The position numbers and the translations under genes are program-made. A stretch of 64,000 nt of DNA from G963677185 sp963677185 (GTDB lineage Bacteria; Bacillota; Syntrophomonadia; Syntrophomonadales; Syntrophomonadaceae): NCBI GenBank assembly GCA_963677185.1, contig OY781889.1, positions 310,001-374,000 on the forward strand. Direction: 5' to 3'. Under the pieces are notes generated by a model that was not told where the DNA came from, made no database searches, and saw only the letters and a list, made by a program, of their open reading frames with translations. Each line of letters starts with the position of its first letter. Positions within the stretch are counted from its first letter, which is position 1. Below, in pieces: positions 54,045-63,677 of this stretch.

Positions 54045-54422
54045 ATGAACATCGCCGAACAGATCAAGGATCTGCAGGAAACTATCATTGATTCTGCGCC
54101 TTCCAGCAAGCGGCAGGATTACCTTAAAACTGTCGATGAATTCGTGGAGTGCGCAACGGATTACGTGATCCAGACCACCGCCATGGAAACAGGCATTGAA
54201 TTGCTGCGCTTCCGCCTGGACGGCATAAAATTCCGCAAGGCCTGCGAACATATGGATACTGCCAAACGCGTGGCTCATGATTGCTTCATTCAAAAACTTG
54301 ACTCCATGAATCGAATCTCCATGGAACTGGTCGGCGAACCTTTCTACGCAGGGGAAACCGACCGCTGGTCTATAGGGAATTATGCGTTCGCGATTACCGG
54401 CGATCTAAAATGCGCCTGCTGA
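54045..54422 (+). CDS. Hypothetical protein, DUF3232-like (tentative)
   Basis: 125 residues, helical. The C-terminal half (MDTAKRVAHDCFIQKLDSMNRISMELVGEPFYAG, then ETDRWSIGNYAFAITGD) resembles DUF3232-type proteins of Clostridia, but I cannot verify this. The ribosome site is weak. The gene ends 17 bp before the 127-bp tandem array; a GGGGACGGTTTT motif lies in its leader. Confidence 0.6.
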   Translation: MNIAEQIKDLQETIIDSAPSSKRQDYLKTVDEFVECATDYVIQTTAMETGIELLRFRLDGIKFRKACEHMDTAKRVAHDCFIQKLDSMNRISMELVGEPFYAGETDRWSIGNYAFAITGDLKCAC

Positions 54423-54438
54423 CAGAACGATTAGAAAA

Positions 54439-55243
54439 GCGCCTATCTTTGTCATATCGCAAACCCCGGTCAATCAACGTACGATTAAGTACGCCTCATG
54501 CCCGGGGTTTACTCATTCCTCGATATGCATCTTTTCTAATCGCTCTGTCCTGCACGGGTATTTAAGCGCCTATCTTTGCCATTTCAATAAGCCCGGTCAA
54601 TCAACGTACGATTAAGTACGCCTCATGCCCGGGGTTCACTCATTCCTCGATATGCATCTTTTCTAATCGCTCTGTCCTGCACGGGTATTTAAGCGCCTAT
54701 CTTTGTCATATCGCAAACCCCGGTCAATCAACGTACGATTAAGTACGCCTCATGCCCGGGGTTTACTCATTCCTCGATATGCATCTTTTCTAATCGCTCT
54801 GTCCTGCACGGGTATTTAAGCGCCTATCTTTGTCATATCGCAAACCCCGGTCAATCAATGTACGATTAAGTACGCCTCATGCCCGGGGTTTACTCATTCC
54901 TCGATATGCATCTTTTCTAATCGCTCTGTCCTGCACGGGTATTTAAGCGCCTATCTTTGCCATTTCAATAAGCCCGGTCAATCAATGTACGATTAAGTAC
55001 GCCTCATGCCCGGGGTTTACTCATTTTTCGATATGCATCTTTTCTAATCGCTCTGTCCTGCACGGGTATTTAAGCGCCTGTCTTTGCCATTTCAATAAGC
55101 CCGGTCAATCAACGTACGATTAAGTACGCCTCATGCCCGGGGTATACTCATTCCTCGATATGCATCTTTTCTAATCGCTCTGTCCTGCACGGGTATATAA
55201 GCGCCTATCTTTGCCATTTCAATAAGCCCGGTCAATCAACGTA
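54439..55243. repeat. 127-bp tandem palindromic repeat array (six units plus a partial seventh)
   Basis: The period is exactly 127 bp six times over (anchor GTCAATCA at 54469, 54596, 54723, 54850, 54977, 55104, 55231). Each unit holds the core CAATCAACGTACG-ATTAA-GTACGCCTCA inside a larger stem (AAACCCCGG against CCGGGGTTT). Two versions differ in a block of about 16 bases: type A (TCATATCGCAAACCCCGG) in units 1, 3, 4 and type B (CCATTTCAATAAGCCCGG) in 2, 5, 6, 7. The seventh unit is cut after the first core arm, 25 bp before the stop of the next gene. No gene lies inside. Confidence 0.95.
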
Positions 55244-55268
55244 GTCCTAGTACGTATATCGCGGGTAA

Positions 55269-57227
55269 TTACCCGTAAAGTGTGCTTATAAAGCGCTCCG
55301 CCACCTTGTGCCCTTCGAGCACCGCCTCCTTGAATCCCCTCGGGCGATAAGCGTCCCCAATGGTGTATACCTCGGCCACCCGGTCCTTCACCGCTTCGTA
55401 CAGCGGCCCGGCATTTGATTTGAAGCCGGTCGCCAGGATGATTAGATCTGCCGGAATAAAAATGTCGGAATCGTCGCTGGACCGAGCAATCAAACCTTTT
55501 TCATTTATTTCCCGGGCTCTGAAACCAGTATAGCTCTCAATATCAGCCTCGTTTAGACGGTTCATTAATGAGCGGCGGTTTTTCTTTTCCATTCCGGCCG
55601 CCAGCACCGAGTCTTTTTCAACTATGCTGATTTCTGCCGCCTGTCCGGCGATCAGATCAGCCAGCTCGCATCCGGTCAGCCCTCCACCCAGGATCAGCAC
55701 GCTTTTGCCTTTTACCAATGAAGTGTCGTTGAAAACCGACAGGGCATCAACGCAAATATCCTGATCCACCCCATCAATGCTCAGCGAGCTTACGCTGGAG
55801 CCCACCGCCAGCACCAGCAGATCGGGCTGTTCCTGGTCCAGCATGGACGGTTCAAATGCTTCCCCCAGCCGCCATTTCACATCAAGGCTGTCCAGGCTCC
55901 GCACCAGGTAAGAACGCCATTTTTCTATGCGCTGTTTGAACGGTGGCAGAGCTGCGATTTTCATAAGCCCGCCGGCATCCTGGTCCTTTCCGAACACTGT
56001 AACCCGCACTCCCCGCCGGGCCAGGGCTAGAGCTGCCTGCAAACCCGCAGGCCCGGCCCCGGCTATCCAGGCGCTTTTCCCCGCTGCTTCGGATGGCTGA
56101 ACTGTTCGGGTTTCAACTTCCCGGCCGGTTTCGGGGTTAACTGTACAACTGATTGACATTCCTTTGAATGTTCCTTCAATACAGTTGTTGCAGCGTATAC
56201 AGGGAGTAATGCTACCGGTTTCGCCTCGTTCCGAGTGCTGGGGCCAGCGCGGATCGGCCAGGAGATTGCGGCCAATAAATATAAAGTCGGCTTCCTGTCT
56301 GGCAATGGCTTGCTCAGCCCGGGCCGGATCCTCGATCATTCCCCCGCCGATAACCGGAATTTTCACCTGCTGCTTGACTGCTTCAGCCAGGTACATCCTC
56401 CATCCTTCAGCGTAAGAACCGGATTCTATGGAAGTCAGTCCAGAAGCGTAAGTGCCACTGGAAGCGTGTATTATGTCAGCTCCATGGGATTCCAGGCAGC
56501 GGCATATTTGCAGGCTTTCTTCCATGCCCAGCCCGCCCTCAACAAAGTCGTCAATATTTATGCGAACTGATACCAGCAAATCCGGCACTGCCTTATTAAT
56601 TGCCTTGAGAATGCGCAACAGAAAGCGCTGGCGGTTCTCCAGGCTGCCTCCATATTCGTCGCTGCGGAGGTTGCTGTGCGGTGAAAGAAACTGGTTAATC
56701 AAGTATCCGTGACAGGCATGAATTTCGACCCCGTTAAATCCGGCCAGGCCAGCCAGGCTGGCGGCATCGGCAAAACGCGCAACCAGCCGGTCTATATCAT
56801 TTACTTTCAGCTCCCGGGGCAGCTCCCTAACAATGGGGCAGGGCAGGGGCGAGGGAGCCACCGGCTGCATGCCTTCAATAACCGTTCTATATGTCTGTCT
56901 TCCGGCATGGCTGAGCTGGATCATGGCCAGGCTGTTATAGGCCTGTATGCTTTCCGACAAACGCTTGAGACCGCTGACAAAACGGGGATGGTCAATACAC
57001 AGCATGGCCGCACCGGCCTTGCCCAGCGGATTATCCACGCTGGCGGCTTCTACAATCACCGTGCCGGCTCCGCCCCGGGCTCGATGCCGGTAGTAGGCCA
57101 GCAGCCGTTCGCTGACTTCTCCGTTGATACTGGCCAGGTTGGTGGCCATCGGAGCCATGACCAGCCGGTTGCGGGTTAGAAAACGTCCAATTTTCCCTGG
57201 TGCAAATAAATTTGGATAAGCGCTCAT
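55269..57227 (-). CDS. 2,4-dienoyl-CoA reductase-like NADH:flavin oxidoreductase
   Basis: 652 residues. The N-terminal TIM barrel of the old-yellow-enzyme family binds FMN (RNRLVMAPMATNLAS, HAGRQTYRTV, GVEIHACHGYLINQFLSPHSN, and GRNLLADPRWP). Next is a [4Fe-4S] motif CIRCNNCIEG...SISCTVNP, then FAD and NAD(P) binding domains (AWIAGAGPAGLQAALALARRG, LILGGGLTGCELADLIAGQ). FadH/enoate-reductase-type enzymes reduce 2-enoyl or dienoyl compounds. The substrate here is unknown; a role in handling unsaturated acyl-CoAs would suit a fatty-acid syntroph. Confidence 0.9.
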   Translation of the reverse strand: MSAYPNLFAPGKIGRFLTRNRLVMAPMATNLASINGEVSERLLAYYRHRARGGAGTVIVEAASVDNPLGKAGAAMLCIDHPRFVSGLKRLSESIQAYNSLAMIQLSHAGRQTYRTVIEGMQPVAPSPLPCPIVRELPRELKVNDIDRLVARFADAASLAGLAGFNGVEIHACHGYLINQFLSPHSNLRSDEYGGSLENRQRFLLRILKAINKAVPDLLVSVRINIDDFVEGGLGMEESLQICRCLESHGADIIHASSGTYASGLTSIESGSYAEGWRMYLAEAVKQQVKIPVIGGGMIEDPARAEQAIARQEADFIFIGRNLLADPRWPQHSERGETGSITPCIRCNNCIEGTFKGMSISCTVNPETGREVETRTVQPSEAAGKSAWIAGAGPAGLQAALALARRGVRVTVFGKDQDAGGLMKIAALPPFKQRIEKWRSYLVRSLDSLDVKWRLGEAFEPSMLDQEQPDLLVLAVGSSVSSLSIDGVDQDICVDALSVFNDTSLVKGKSVLILGGGLTGCELADLIAGQAAEISIVEKDSVLAAGMEKKNRRSLMNRLNEADIESYTGFRAREINEKGLIARSSDDSDIFIPADLIILATGFKSNAGPLYEAVKDRVAEVYTIGDAYRPRGFKEAVLEGHKVAERFISTLYG

Positions 57228-57314
57228 CTGTTTCCCTCCCAGCTCAACGCCTTTTCTGAATATTATGGCACTAAATCACTGCCATGACCAGAAATTAGCT
57301 CACCCATTTACTTC

Positions 57315-57410
57315 AAACCTGAGGGACGGTTCTACTGATTTATTACAATTTGGTCAGTTATTAATAACTGACCAAATTGTAATAAATCAGTAGAACCGTC
57401 CCTCAGGTTT
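57315..57410. repeat. Perfect 96-bp palindrome
   Basis: Two 48-bp arms with no spacer and no mismatch (57315-57362 and 57363-57410), between the stop of the REC-PAS gene (adjacent, 57411) and the flavin oxidoreductase. Contains GAGGGACGGTTCTAC near each end, the motif shared with 29898-29979 and 51326-51389. Confidence 0.97.
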
Positions 57411-58862
57411 TTATCTTCGTTCATTGACTGAACAAATATAGACCTCTCTCCCGTTCAGAACAGAACTGGAGCGGCTAATCTCCGCCACAAAAGTTTGACC
57501 GTCTTTTCTGCAATGATAGTCATGATTATGCAATTGTTCCAGGGGATGCAAGGGGTCAAAAGCGTGTTTGCGGTTGGCCAGAAGAGCGTACAGTTTCAGG
57601 TTGATTAATTCTTGATGTGTATAGCCATAAAGACGGCAAGCGCTCTGGTTGGCGTCAATTATGCTCCCGCTGGCCTGTTCAACGACCAGTACAGCCGAAG
57701 GCACGGTTTCGAAAAGATTGGCGTAATGGCGGCTCCATTCCTGGCTGTTCTTGACATGACCGGTAATGTCATGGAAAAATTCCAGCTTGGATATGCTGCC
57801 GTCTGGATTCAGCAGAGGAGTGTCCAGCAGTTCATAGGTTTTCCCGTTTTTCAAAGATGTCCATTCCCACTGGACTGATTCGCCCTGAAAAACCTGGCTG
57901 TTTTTGCACCAGGGACAAGGGCTGGTCCGGTCATGAAAGTACTGATAGCATTTTTGCCCGCTGATCTCGCCGAAATCATTAGCTATGGCCGGATTGATGT
58001 ACTGTATATCATGAGCCTGGTTTACAATATATACACCGTCGGGCATGGATTCCAGGATGCCCAGCAGGCGGTTCCGGTCCTCGTTAATGGCTTTTTCGGC
58101 TTTTTTACGGTAGCTCACATCCATGGCGCAGGCAATGACTCCATATACGAAACCTTCATCGAACATGGGACCAAATGTTGCCTCCCACCAGTGAGTGCAT
58201 TCTTTCATTACAAATGGAAACTCCATCTGCATCTGCTTGCCTTCGCTGAAAACCTGCTGCATAATTTCACGGACGGTCTGACTGTAGTCGGCCGGTATGA
58301 ACTCGTAAATTAAATGCCCAAGCAGCCGCTGACCTTCATGTTCATCTAGCTTGTTAATGAAGCGAATCCGGCCTTCGTAGTCCAGCATCGCGACATAGTT
58401 GGGCACATTAGCCATCAAGCCGCACAGCAGCTCATCACCGTCCCGCTTGGCGCTTTCCAATAACTTTCTTTCTCTTTTCAAGCGGGCATTCAGCAATTCA
58501 CGATATACTGCTACCGGCAGGCGGGCCAGTTCGTTTTTAGAGACATAATCCCAGGCCCCCTGTTTCATAAGAGAAACCGCCACTGATATGTCTATCTCTC
58601 CAGATACAATAATAAGGGGCAGGGCAGGGTCAAATTCCTTTACGATTTCCAGGGCCTCTTGCCCATTGAATTCAGGCATCGAATAGTCACAGGTCACCAT
58701 GTCCCAGTCTTCGCTTTTCAGAGCATCCATTAGATCCCAGGCCGTCTCGACTCTCCGGCACTTCGGTTCAAAGCCATAGCGTGCTATTTCGCGCTTAATC
58801 AGCTCTGCATCATAAGTGCAATCTTCTACGATTAATACTTTTATACTCCGTGCTTGATCCAT
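57411..58862 (-). CDS. REC-PAS-PAS response regulator-like protein
   Basis: 483 residues. A receiver domain (VLIVEDCTYDAELIKREIARYGF, Asp in WDMVTCDYSMPEFNGQEA, Lys in WDYVSKNELARLP) resembles that of the 37.4-kb kinase. It is followed by three PAS-type segments (NVPNYVAMLDYEGRIRFINKL, ILESMPDGVYIVNQAHDIQYI, FETVPSAVLVVEQASGSIIDA). One has a CPWC motif (DRTSPCPWCKN). There is no kinase, HTH or GGDEF output; it ends with the last PAS. It may act as a signal-relay partner of a kinase or of the adjacent chemotaxis complex. Confidence 0.88.
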   Translation of the reverse strand: MDQARSIKVLIVEDCTYDAELIKREIARYGFEPKCRRVETAWDLMDALKSEDWDMVTCDYSMPEFNGQEALEIVKEFDPALPLIIVSGEIDISVAVSLMKQGAWDYVSKNELARLPVAVYRELLNARLKRERKLLESAKRDGDELLCGLMANVPNYVAMLDYEGRIRFINKLDEHEGQRLLGHLIYEFIPADYSQTVREIMQQVFSEGKQMQMEFPFVMKECTHWWEATFGPMFDEGFVYGVIACAMDVSYRKKAEKAINEDRNRLLGILESMPDGVYIVNQAHDIQYINPAIANDFGEISGQKCYQYFHDRTSPCPWCKNSQVFQGESVQWEWTSLKNGKTYELLDTPLLNPDGSISKLEFFHDITGHVKNSQEWSRHYANLFETVPSAVLVVEQASGSIIDANQSACRLYGYTHQELINLKLYALLANRKHAFDPLHPLEQLHNHDYHCRKDGQTFVAEISRSSSVLNGREVYICSVNERR

Positions 58863-58908
58863 GGGTAATCCTCAATATTACTAGATTATTCTACCCGGGT
58901 CAGACCGG

Positions 58909-59427
58909 TTATGAATCCAGCTCCTCCTGTTCCAGGACCGTATCAAGTTCGGCCAGTACTTCCAGTTCGTCATCCTCCAAAAGCCTTTCACAATCCAAAA
59001 GAAGCTTTACTTCGTCTCCCACTTTGCCGATTCCTTTGACATACTTTTGAAAGCCCTGGTTAAGCCGTGGTGGACCTGCGATGTCTTCATCGCTGATATC
59101 GGTGACTTCGATCACCCGGTCTACAACCAATCCTATAAGGTTGTTCTGCATTTCCACCACAATAATACAGGTTCTGTCATCATAATCACGCTCTTCCTTG
59201 CGGAAACGCAGTCTTACATCTATAACGGGAATGATCTTCCCTCTGAGATTGATTACACCCTTGACATAGAACGGTAGTTCCGGAATTGCCGTTATCTCCT
59301 GAACCCCGCCGATAATCTCGCTGACATAAGATATTTCCACTCCGTATTCTTCTTTGCCCAGCGTAAATATTAAAAACTTGCCCCGCTGAGTCTGAACGAT
59401 GCTTTCAGACATTAATGCCGCCCCCAT
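58909..59427 (-). CDS. cheW: Chemotaxis coupling protein CheW
   Basis: 172 residues from ATG 59427 behind AAAGGGGG (an internal ATG at 59412 is also possible). CheW core: KFLIFTLGKEEYGVEISYVSEII, GVINLRGKIIPVIDVRLRF, GLVVDRVIEVTDIS. The C-terminus (ERLLEDDELEVLAELDTVLEQEELDS) is an acidic tail beyond the usual length. It links CheA to the MCP encoded next to it, 82 bp upstream. Confidence 0.92.
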   Translation of the reverse strand: MGAALMSESIVQTQRGKFLIFTLGKEEYGVEISYVSEIIGGVQEITAIPELPFYVKGVINLRGKIIPVIDVRLRFRKEERDYDDRTCIIVVEMQNNLIGLVVDRVIEVTDISDEDIAGPPRLNQGFQKYVKGIGKVGDEVKLLLDCERLLEDDELEVLAELDTVLEQEELDS

Positions 59428-59509
59428 TTGCAAGCCCCCTTTCGCAGGATACCCGGCATTTGCAGCTCGCGGCGGCCATGCACGCGAGCTGATCGTCAAA
59501 TGCGTTCGC

Positions 59510-62500
59510 TTAGTATTTGCCAAATTCTATATCGTCATCCATGGCGATAGAAACTTTACGAATTTTCTTGGCTGCACGAAGCCGGGCTTCTTCTTCCCTG
59601 TCATGCTTGAGTTGGGTATTGCCCGGTTGAATCATGTGCAGGCGTTCAGGCCCTAATCCGTACATGCCGGCTTTTTTTAACTTGAAATCACCGACCTTGT
59701 CCTTCAATACTTCAGCCTGTCCGGCGAGTTGCTGGCTGGCCGCAGCCGTCTCTTCCGAGGTGGCTGAATTCATGCTTATTATCTGGGCTATCTGCCCAAT
59801 GCCCATGTCAATCTGGGCAACGCCAGTAGCCTGCTGGTTAGAAGCCGCTGCGATTTCGCCTACCAATTCCGTGGCCTGGCCGACACCGTGGACTATCTCT
59901 TCCAATGCGACCGCAGTGCTGCGAGCAATGTTGCTGCCCGTGTCCACGGTTTTGATGGTTCCCTCGATCATATCTGTGGTTTCGCGGGCGGCATTGGCGG
60001 AACGGGCGGCTAGATTGCGCACTTCTTCGGCGACTACCGCGAATCCCTTGCCGTGTTCTCCAGCCCGGGCCGCTTCGACTGCGGCATTAAGGGCTAAAAT
60101 GTTAGTCTGGAAGGCAATCTCATCGATGACCTTTATTATCCGGGAAATGTTGTGAGCGGCTTCATTAACCTCGGTCATGGCATTCAGCATGTCGTTCATA
60201 TGCTGATTGCCTTGTGAAGCCTGCTTGCTGGCCACTATAGCAAAGTCGTTGGCCCGGTTGGCATTCAGAGCATTTTCCTTGGTCTGGCCGGCGATTTCAG
60301 CTACCGATGCAGTTATTTCTTCTATGGCGCTGGCTTGTTCGGTGGCGGCTTGAGACAGGGCCTGGCTGGAGCCTGCAACCTGTCCAGCTCCGGACGAAAC
60401 CTGATCGGCTGCCCGGTTGATCTCGTCGAGGATTTCATTGAATGCGCCAATAATAGCATTCAGTGAATCTTTCAGCTCAATGAAGTCACCTTTGTATGTG
60501 CCGGTAATGGCCACATTAAGGTTGCCCATGGACATTTCTTTCAAAACGCTGGAAATCTCGCCAATATATTCGTTCAGTGATTCGATGGTGCTGTTAACCG
60601 AGTTTTTCAGAGTGGCGTGGTCTCCCCGGTACATGCCGCTGACCTGAATATCCAGACGGCCTTCAGACAGGGCTTGCAGCACTTCAGCCGATTCTCGAAT
60701 CGGTTCGATAACCGCATCCAGGGTTTCATTGACTCCTTTGACTATGCTGCGGTAATCGCCGTAGTGCCTGGAAATATCTGCCCGGGCGTCCAGCCTGCCT
60801 TCCACCGCGGAACGGGCCAGGTCGCTGGCATCGCTGACCAACAGGTTGATCGCGGCGATGCAGGTGTTGATATTATTTTTGATTTCATTGAAGTCACCTT
60901 TGTATTCATCCGTGATTGGGCTGGGAATGTCCCCTTTCGCGATCCGGTCAATATATTCGGCAGCAACGTTGAGCGGCGCGACCATAGCATCTATCAGCTT
61001 ATTTACATTGTCAATGGCCGTTTTGTGTGAGCCCGTGAAGCTGCTGGTATCAGCCCGGAAGTCCAGACGTCCTCCCACGGCTGCTTCTATCAGCTCATTT
61101 ACCGCCCTGGCGCGTTTGCCCAGGTTGTTCAGCATCAGGTTGATGTTGTTCTTTATTTCGTTGAAATCTCCCCGGTACTCGTCGGCAATCGGTTCGGGAT
61201 TATCGCCCTGGGCAATACGGTCGATATACTCTGCGGCAACATTTAGAGGAGCAACCATGGCGTCTATCAGATCGTTGACGCTGTCAATGGCCACCTTGTG
61301 AGAGCCGATAAACTGCGATGTATCAGCCCGGTAGTCCAGACGCCCGTTCACGGCGGCATCAATCAGCTTGTCCACCGCTTCACCGCGGCCTTTAAGGTTA
61401 TCAATAAGCTGGTTGATGTTGTTCTTAGTTTCATTAAAATCACCACGGTATTCATCGGTAATGCTCGGCGGTATATCACCTTTGGCGATGCGGTCGATAT
61501 ATTCGGCAGCCACGTTCAAAGGAGCTACCATGGCGTCTATCAGTACATTGACATTGTCGATGGCGGTCTTATGCGAACCAGTGAAACTGCTGGTATCGGC
61601 CCGGAAGTCCAGGCGCCCACCGACCGCAGCATCGATAAGCTCGTTGACCGACTTGCCACGCTTGGCCAGATTGGTCAGCAGCAGATTGAGATTATTCTTG
61701 ATTTCATTGAAATCCCCCCGGTATTCTTCAGTTATAGGGTCTGGATTGTCTCCGACAGCAATCCGGTCAATATATTCAGCCGAAACATTCAACGGCCCTA
61801 TAACAGCATCCAGAGTGTCATTGATTCCTTGAACAACACTGCGGAAATCGCCCTGGTGGCGGGTGGCATCTGCCCTGGCATCCAGCCGGCCTTCTATCGC
61901 CGCCTGGGAAATCATGGTGGAATCCTCAACCAGCTGGTTGATAGCACGGATGCAGGTGTTCAGATTTTCCTTGAATATCTTGAAATCACCCTTGTACTCG
62001 GCAGTAATTTCGGGCGGTATATCTCCTCTGGCAATCGCATCCATATATGAGATGGTCACCTTAAGAGGATCAACCACGGCATCCAGGGTCTCATTCAATC
62101 CTCTCAGGATCTTCCGGTACACTCCCCGGGCTGTTTCGGCATCGGCCCTGCCATCCAGCCGACCGTTTTGGGCGGCATTTATAGCCGTTCCCATCTGATC
62201 GACTAGATTGGAAATGGCATCAATACACATATTCAAATTATTTTTAATTTCGTTGAAATCGCCTTTGTATTCCTGGGTGATGCGGGGGGGCGTTTCTCCC
62301 CGGGCTATCCGGTCGATATATTCAGCCGCCACGTTAAGCGGACCGATCACCGCATCAAGAGTGGAGTTGAAGCCCTCTACAATCTGCCGGAAAGCTCCCT
62401 GGTGCCGGCTGGTGTCGGTGCGTGTATCCAGGCGTCCGTCTATAGCGGCAACCGTCAGTGAATTGGTATCCTCTATTAGAGCATTAACCGTGCTTATGCA

Positions 62501-63571
62501 GGTATTTAAATTCTCCTTGATCTCCTGGAACTCACCGGTATATTTATCGGTTATGGGAACGGGAATATCCCCCTGGCTGATGCGTCTAAGATATTCGGAC
62601 AGGCTGCCCAGCGGCTTCAGGCTTCTGCTTACCAGCAAGGCCAGTAAAATCATGGCCAAAATAATAGTAACCAGGGTGGTGGCAATTATTTTATTTTCCA
62701 TCTGTGAAATCGGGGCCAGCAGGCTTTCCTGTTCAATGGTAACGCCCAGCGACCATCCCAGTCCCTTGTACGCACCATATCCGCTCATGGGCACATAGCC
62801 CATCCGCTTGGCCACTCCCTCATAAGTGTAAGGCGAATTGCCTTTTTGGCCGCTGATCATTACCTTGGTGGCGGCGCCCAGTTCGTCAGTGCGCTGGGTC
62901 ACATTTTCTACCCCAATCTTTTCTGCTTTGGCATGCCAGACAAACACGCCGGTCTTATCCAGAATGAAGGCGTAGCTGGACTGGATGCCCTGTTTTTGAA
63001 AGTCAGCCGCAATCTGATTAAGCTCATTATTGAGTTCAGTGAAACTGACTGTTCCGCACAGCACACCCGCCAGGGCTCCGCTGCTATCTTTCACAGGATT
63101 GGCAACTATGAAATTATACTTGCCGGTATCAGGATTCTTGCGGTATTCATAGTAAACGCTCTGTTTTGACGATGCCTCCTTGAACCAGGTCTGATCACTG
63201 TAATTGCTGCTGCCGCTGCTGGCAGAAGCGGTCATCCGGCCGGAGGGATCTACCAGGACGATGTTCTCGTAGGTCTCACCATACCCGTCCTTGAAATTTT
63301 TCAAGACCGCATTTTTATCGATATCAGCGGTTGGAGCCAGGGCAGGATCCCTGGACAGGGTTTGAATGTCCTGAACCCGTGAGCCCAGGTATCTGTCGAC
63401 AGAAGAGGCTGTATCTTCTGCCTGGGTCAGCAGATTCTTGTCTATTTCTCCCAGCATCGCATCCCGGGCCGACACACTGGCAAAAACAGCAACAATGCAG
63501 ACTCCTAGCAGGATCATCACGACCCCCGCCACTGCAATCCGCACTTTGAGACTGTTCCAATATTTCCTCAT
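59510..63571 (-). CDS. Poly-HAMP methyl-accepting chemotaxis protein
   Basis: 1353 residues. Domains in order: anchor helix (VAGVVMILLGVCIVAVF), extracellular Cache-like sensor (residues 35-280), second helix (TTLVTIILAMILLALLV), then seven tandem units of about 92 residues, two further HAMP-like segments, and the MCP signalling domain (IDEIAFQTNILALNAAVEAARAGEHGKGFAVVAEEVRNLA). Each unit has the form YIDRIAxGDxPxPITxEYxGDFNEIKNN...GRLDxRADxS...TLDAVIGPLN, typical of poly-HAMP arrays. Units 4 and 6 are almost identical, so recent duplication is likely. The array probably relays and tunes signals along a long coiled coil. GAAGGGAG precedes the ATG. Confidence 0.95.
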   Translation of the reverse strand: MRKYWNSLKVRIAVAGVVMILLGVCIVAVFASVSARDAMLGEIDKNLLTQAEDTASSVDRYLGSRVQDIQTLSRDPALAPTADIDKNAVLKNFKDGYGETYENIVLVDPSGRMTASASSGSSNYSDQTWFKEASSKQSVYYEYRKNPDTGKYNFIVANPVKDSSGALAGVLCGTVSFTELNNELNQIAADFQKQGIQSSYAFILDKTGVFVWHAKAEKIGVENVTQRTDELGAATKVMISGQKGNSPYTYEGVAKRMGYVPMSGYGAYKGLGWSLGVTIEQESLLAPISQMENKIIATTLVTIILAMILLALLVSRSLKPLGSLSEYLRRISQGDIPVPITDKYTGEFQEIKENLNTCISTVNALIEDTNSLTVAAIDGRLDTRTDTSRHQGAFRQIVEGFNSTLDAVIGPLNVAAEYIDRIARGETPPRITQEYKGDFNEIKNNLNMCIDAISNLVDQMGTAINAAQNGRLDGRADAETARGVYRKILRGLNETLDAVVDPLKVTISYMDAIARGDIPPEITAEYKGDFKIFKENLNTCIRAINQLVEDSTMISQAAIEGRLDARADATRHQGDFRSVVQGINDTLDAVIGPLNVSAEYIDRIAVGDNPDPITEEYRGDFNEIKNNLNLLLTNLAKRGKSVNELIDAAVGGRLDFRADTSSFTGSHKTAIDNVNVLIDAMVAPLNVAAEYIDRIAKGDIPPSITDEYRGDFNETKNNINQLIDNLKGRGEAVDKLIDAAVNGRLDYRADTSQFIGSHKVAIDSVNDLIDAMVAPLNVAAEYIDRIAQGDNPEPIADEYRGDFNEIKNNINLMLNNLGKRARAVNELIEAAVGGRLDFRADTSSFTGSHKTAIDNVNKLIDAMVAPLNVAAEYIDRIAKGDIPSPITDEYKGDFNEIKNNINTCIAAINLLVSDASDLARSAVEGRLDARADISRHYGDYRSIVKGVNETLDAVIEPIRESAEVLQALSEGRLDIQVSGMYRGDHATLKNSVNSTIESLNEYIGEISSVLKEMSMGNLNVAITGTYKGDFIELKDSLNAIIGAFNEILDEINRAADQVSSGAGQVAGSSQALSQAATEQASAIEEITASVAEIAGQTKENALNANRANDFAIVASKQASQGNQHMNDMLNAMTEVNEAAHNISRIIKVIDEIAFQTNILALNAAVEAARAGEHGKGFAVVAEEVRNLAARSANAARETTDMIEGTIKTVDTGSNIARSTAVALEEIVHGVGQATELVGEIAAASNQQATGVAQIDMGIGQIAQIISMNSATSEETAAASQQLAGQAEVLKDKVGDFKLKKAGMYGLGPERLHMIQPGNTQLKHDREEEARLRAAKKIRKVSIAMDDDIEFGKY

Positions 63572-63677
63572 GTGCTCAACTCCCTTCTCAGGCCGCTATT
63601 CAACATTCCGCCATTCGTATCCCAATCTCACTGGCTCTCGGTGCTCCCGTAACGTCTTTTCTGGTTAAAAGCACCGG

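Noticed and set aside
54439..55243. CRISPR array
   Set aside because: Units are 127 bp and repeated over their whole length, so there are no unique spacers, and there are no cas genes.
61298..62050. 250-codon plus-strand ORF antisense to the MCP
   Set aside because: It mirrors the repeated HAMP units on the other strand and has no domain of its own.
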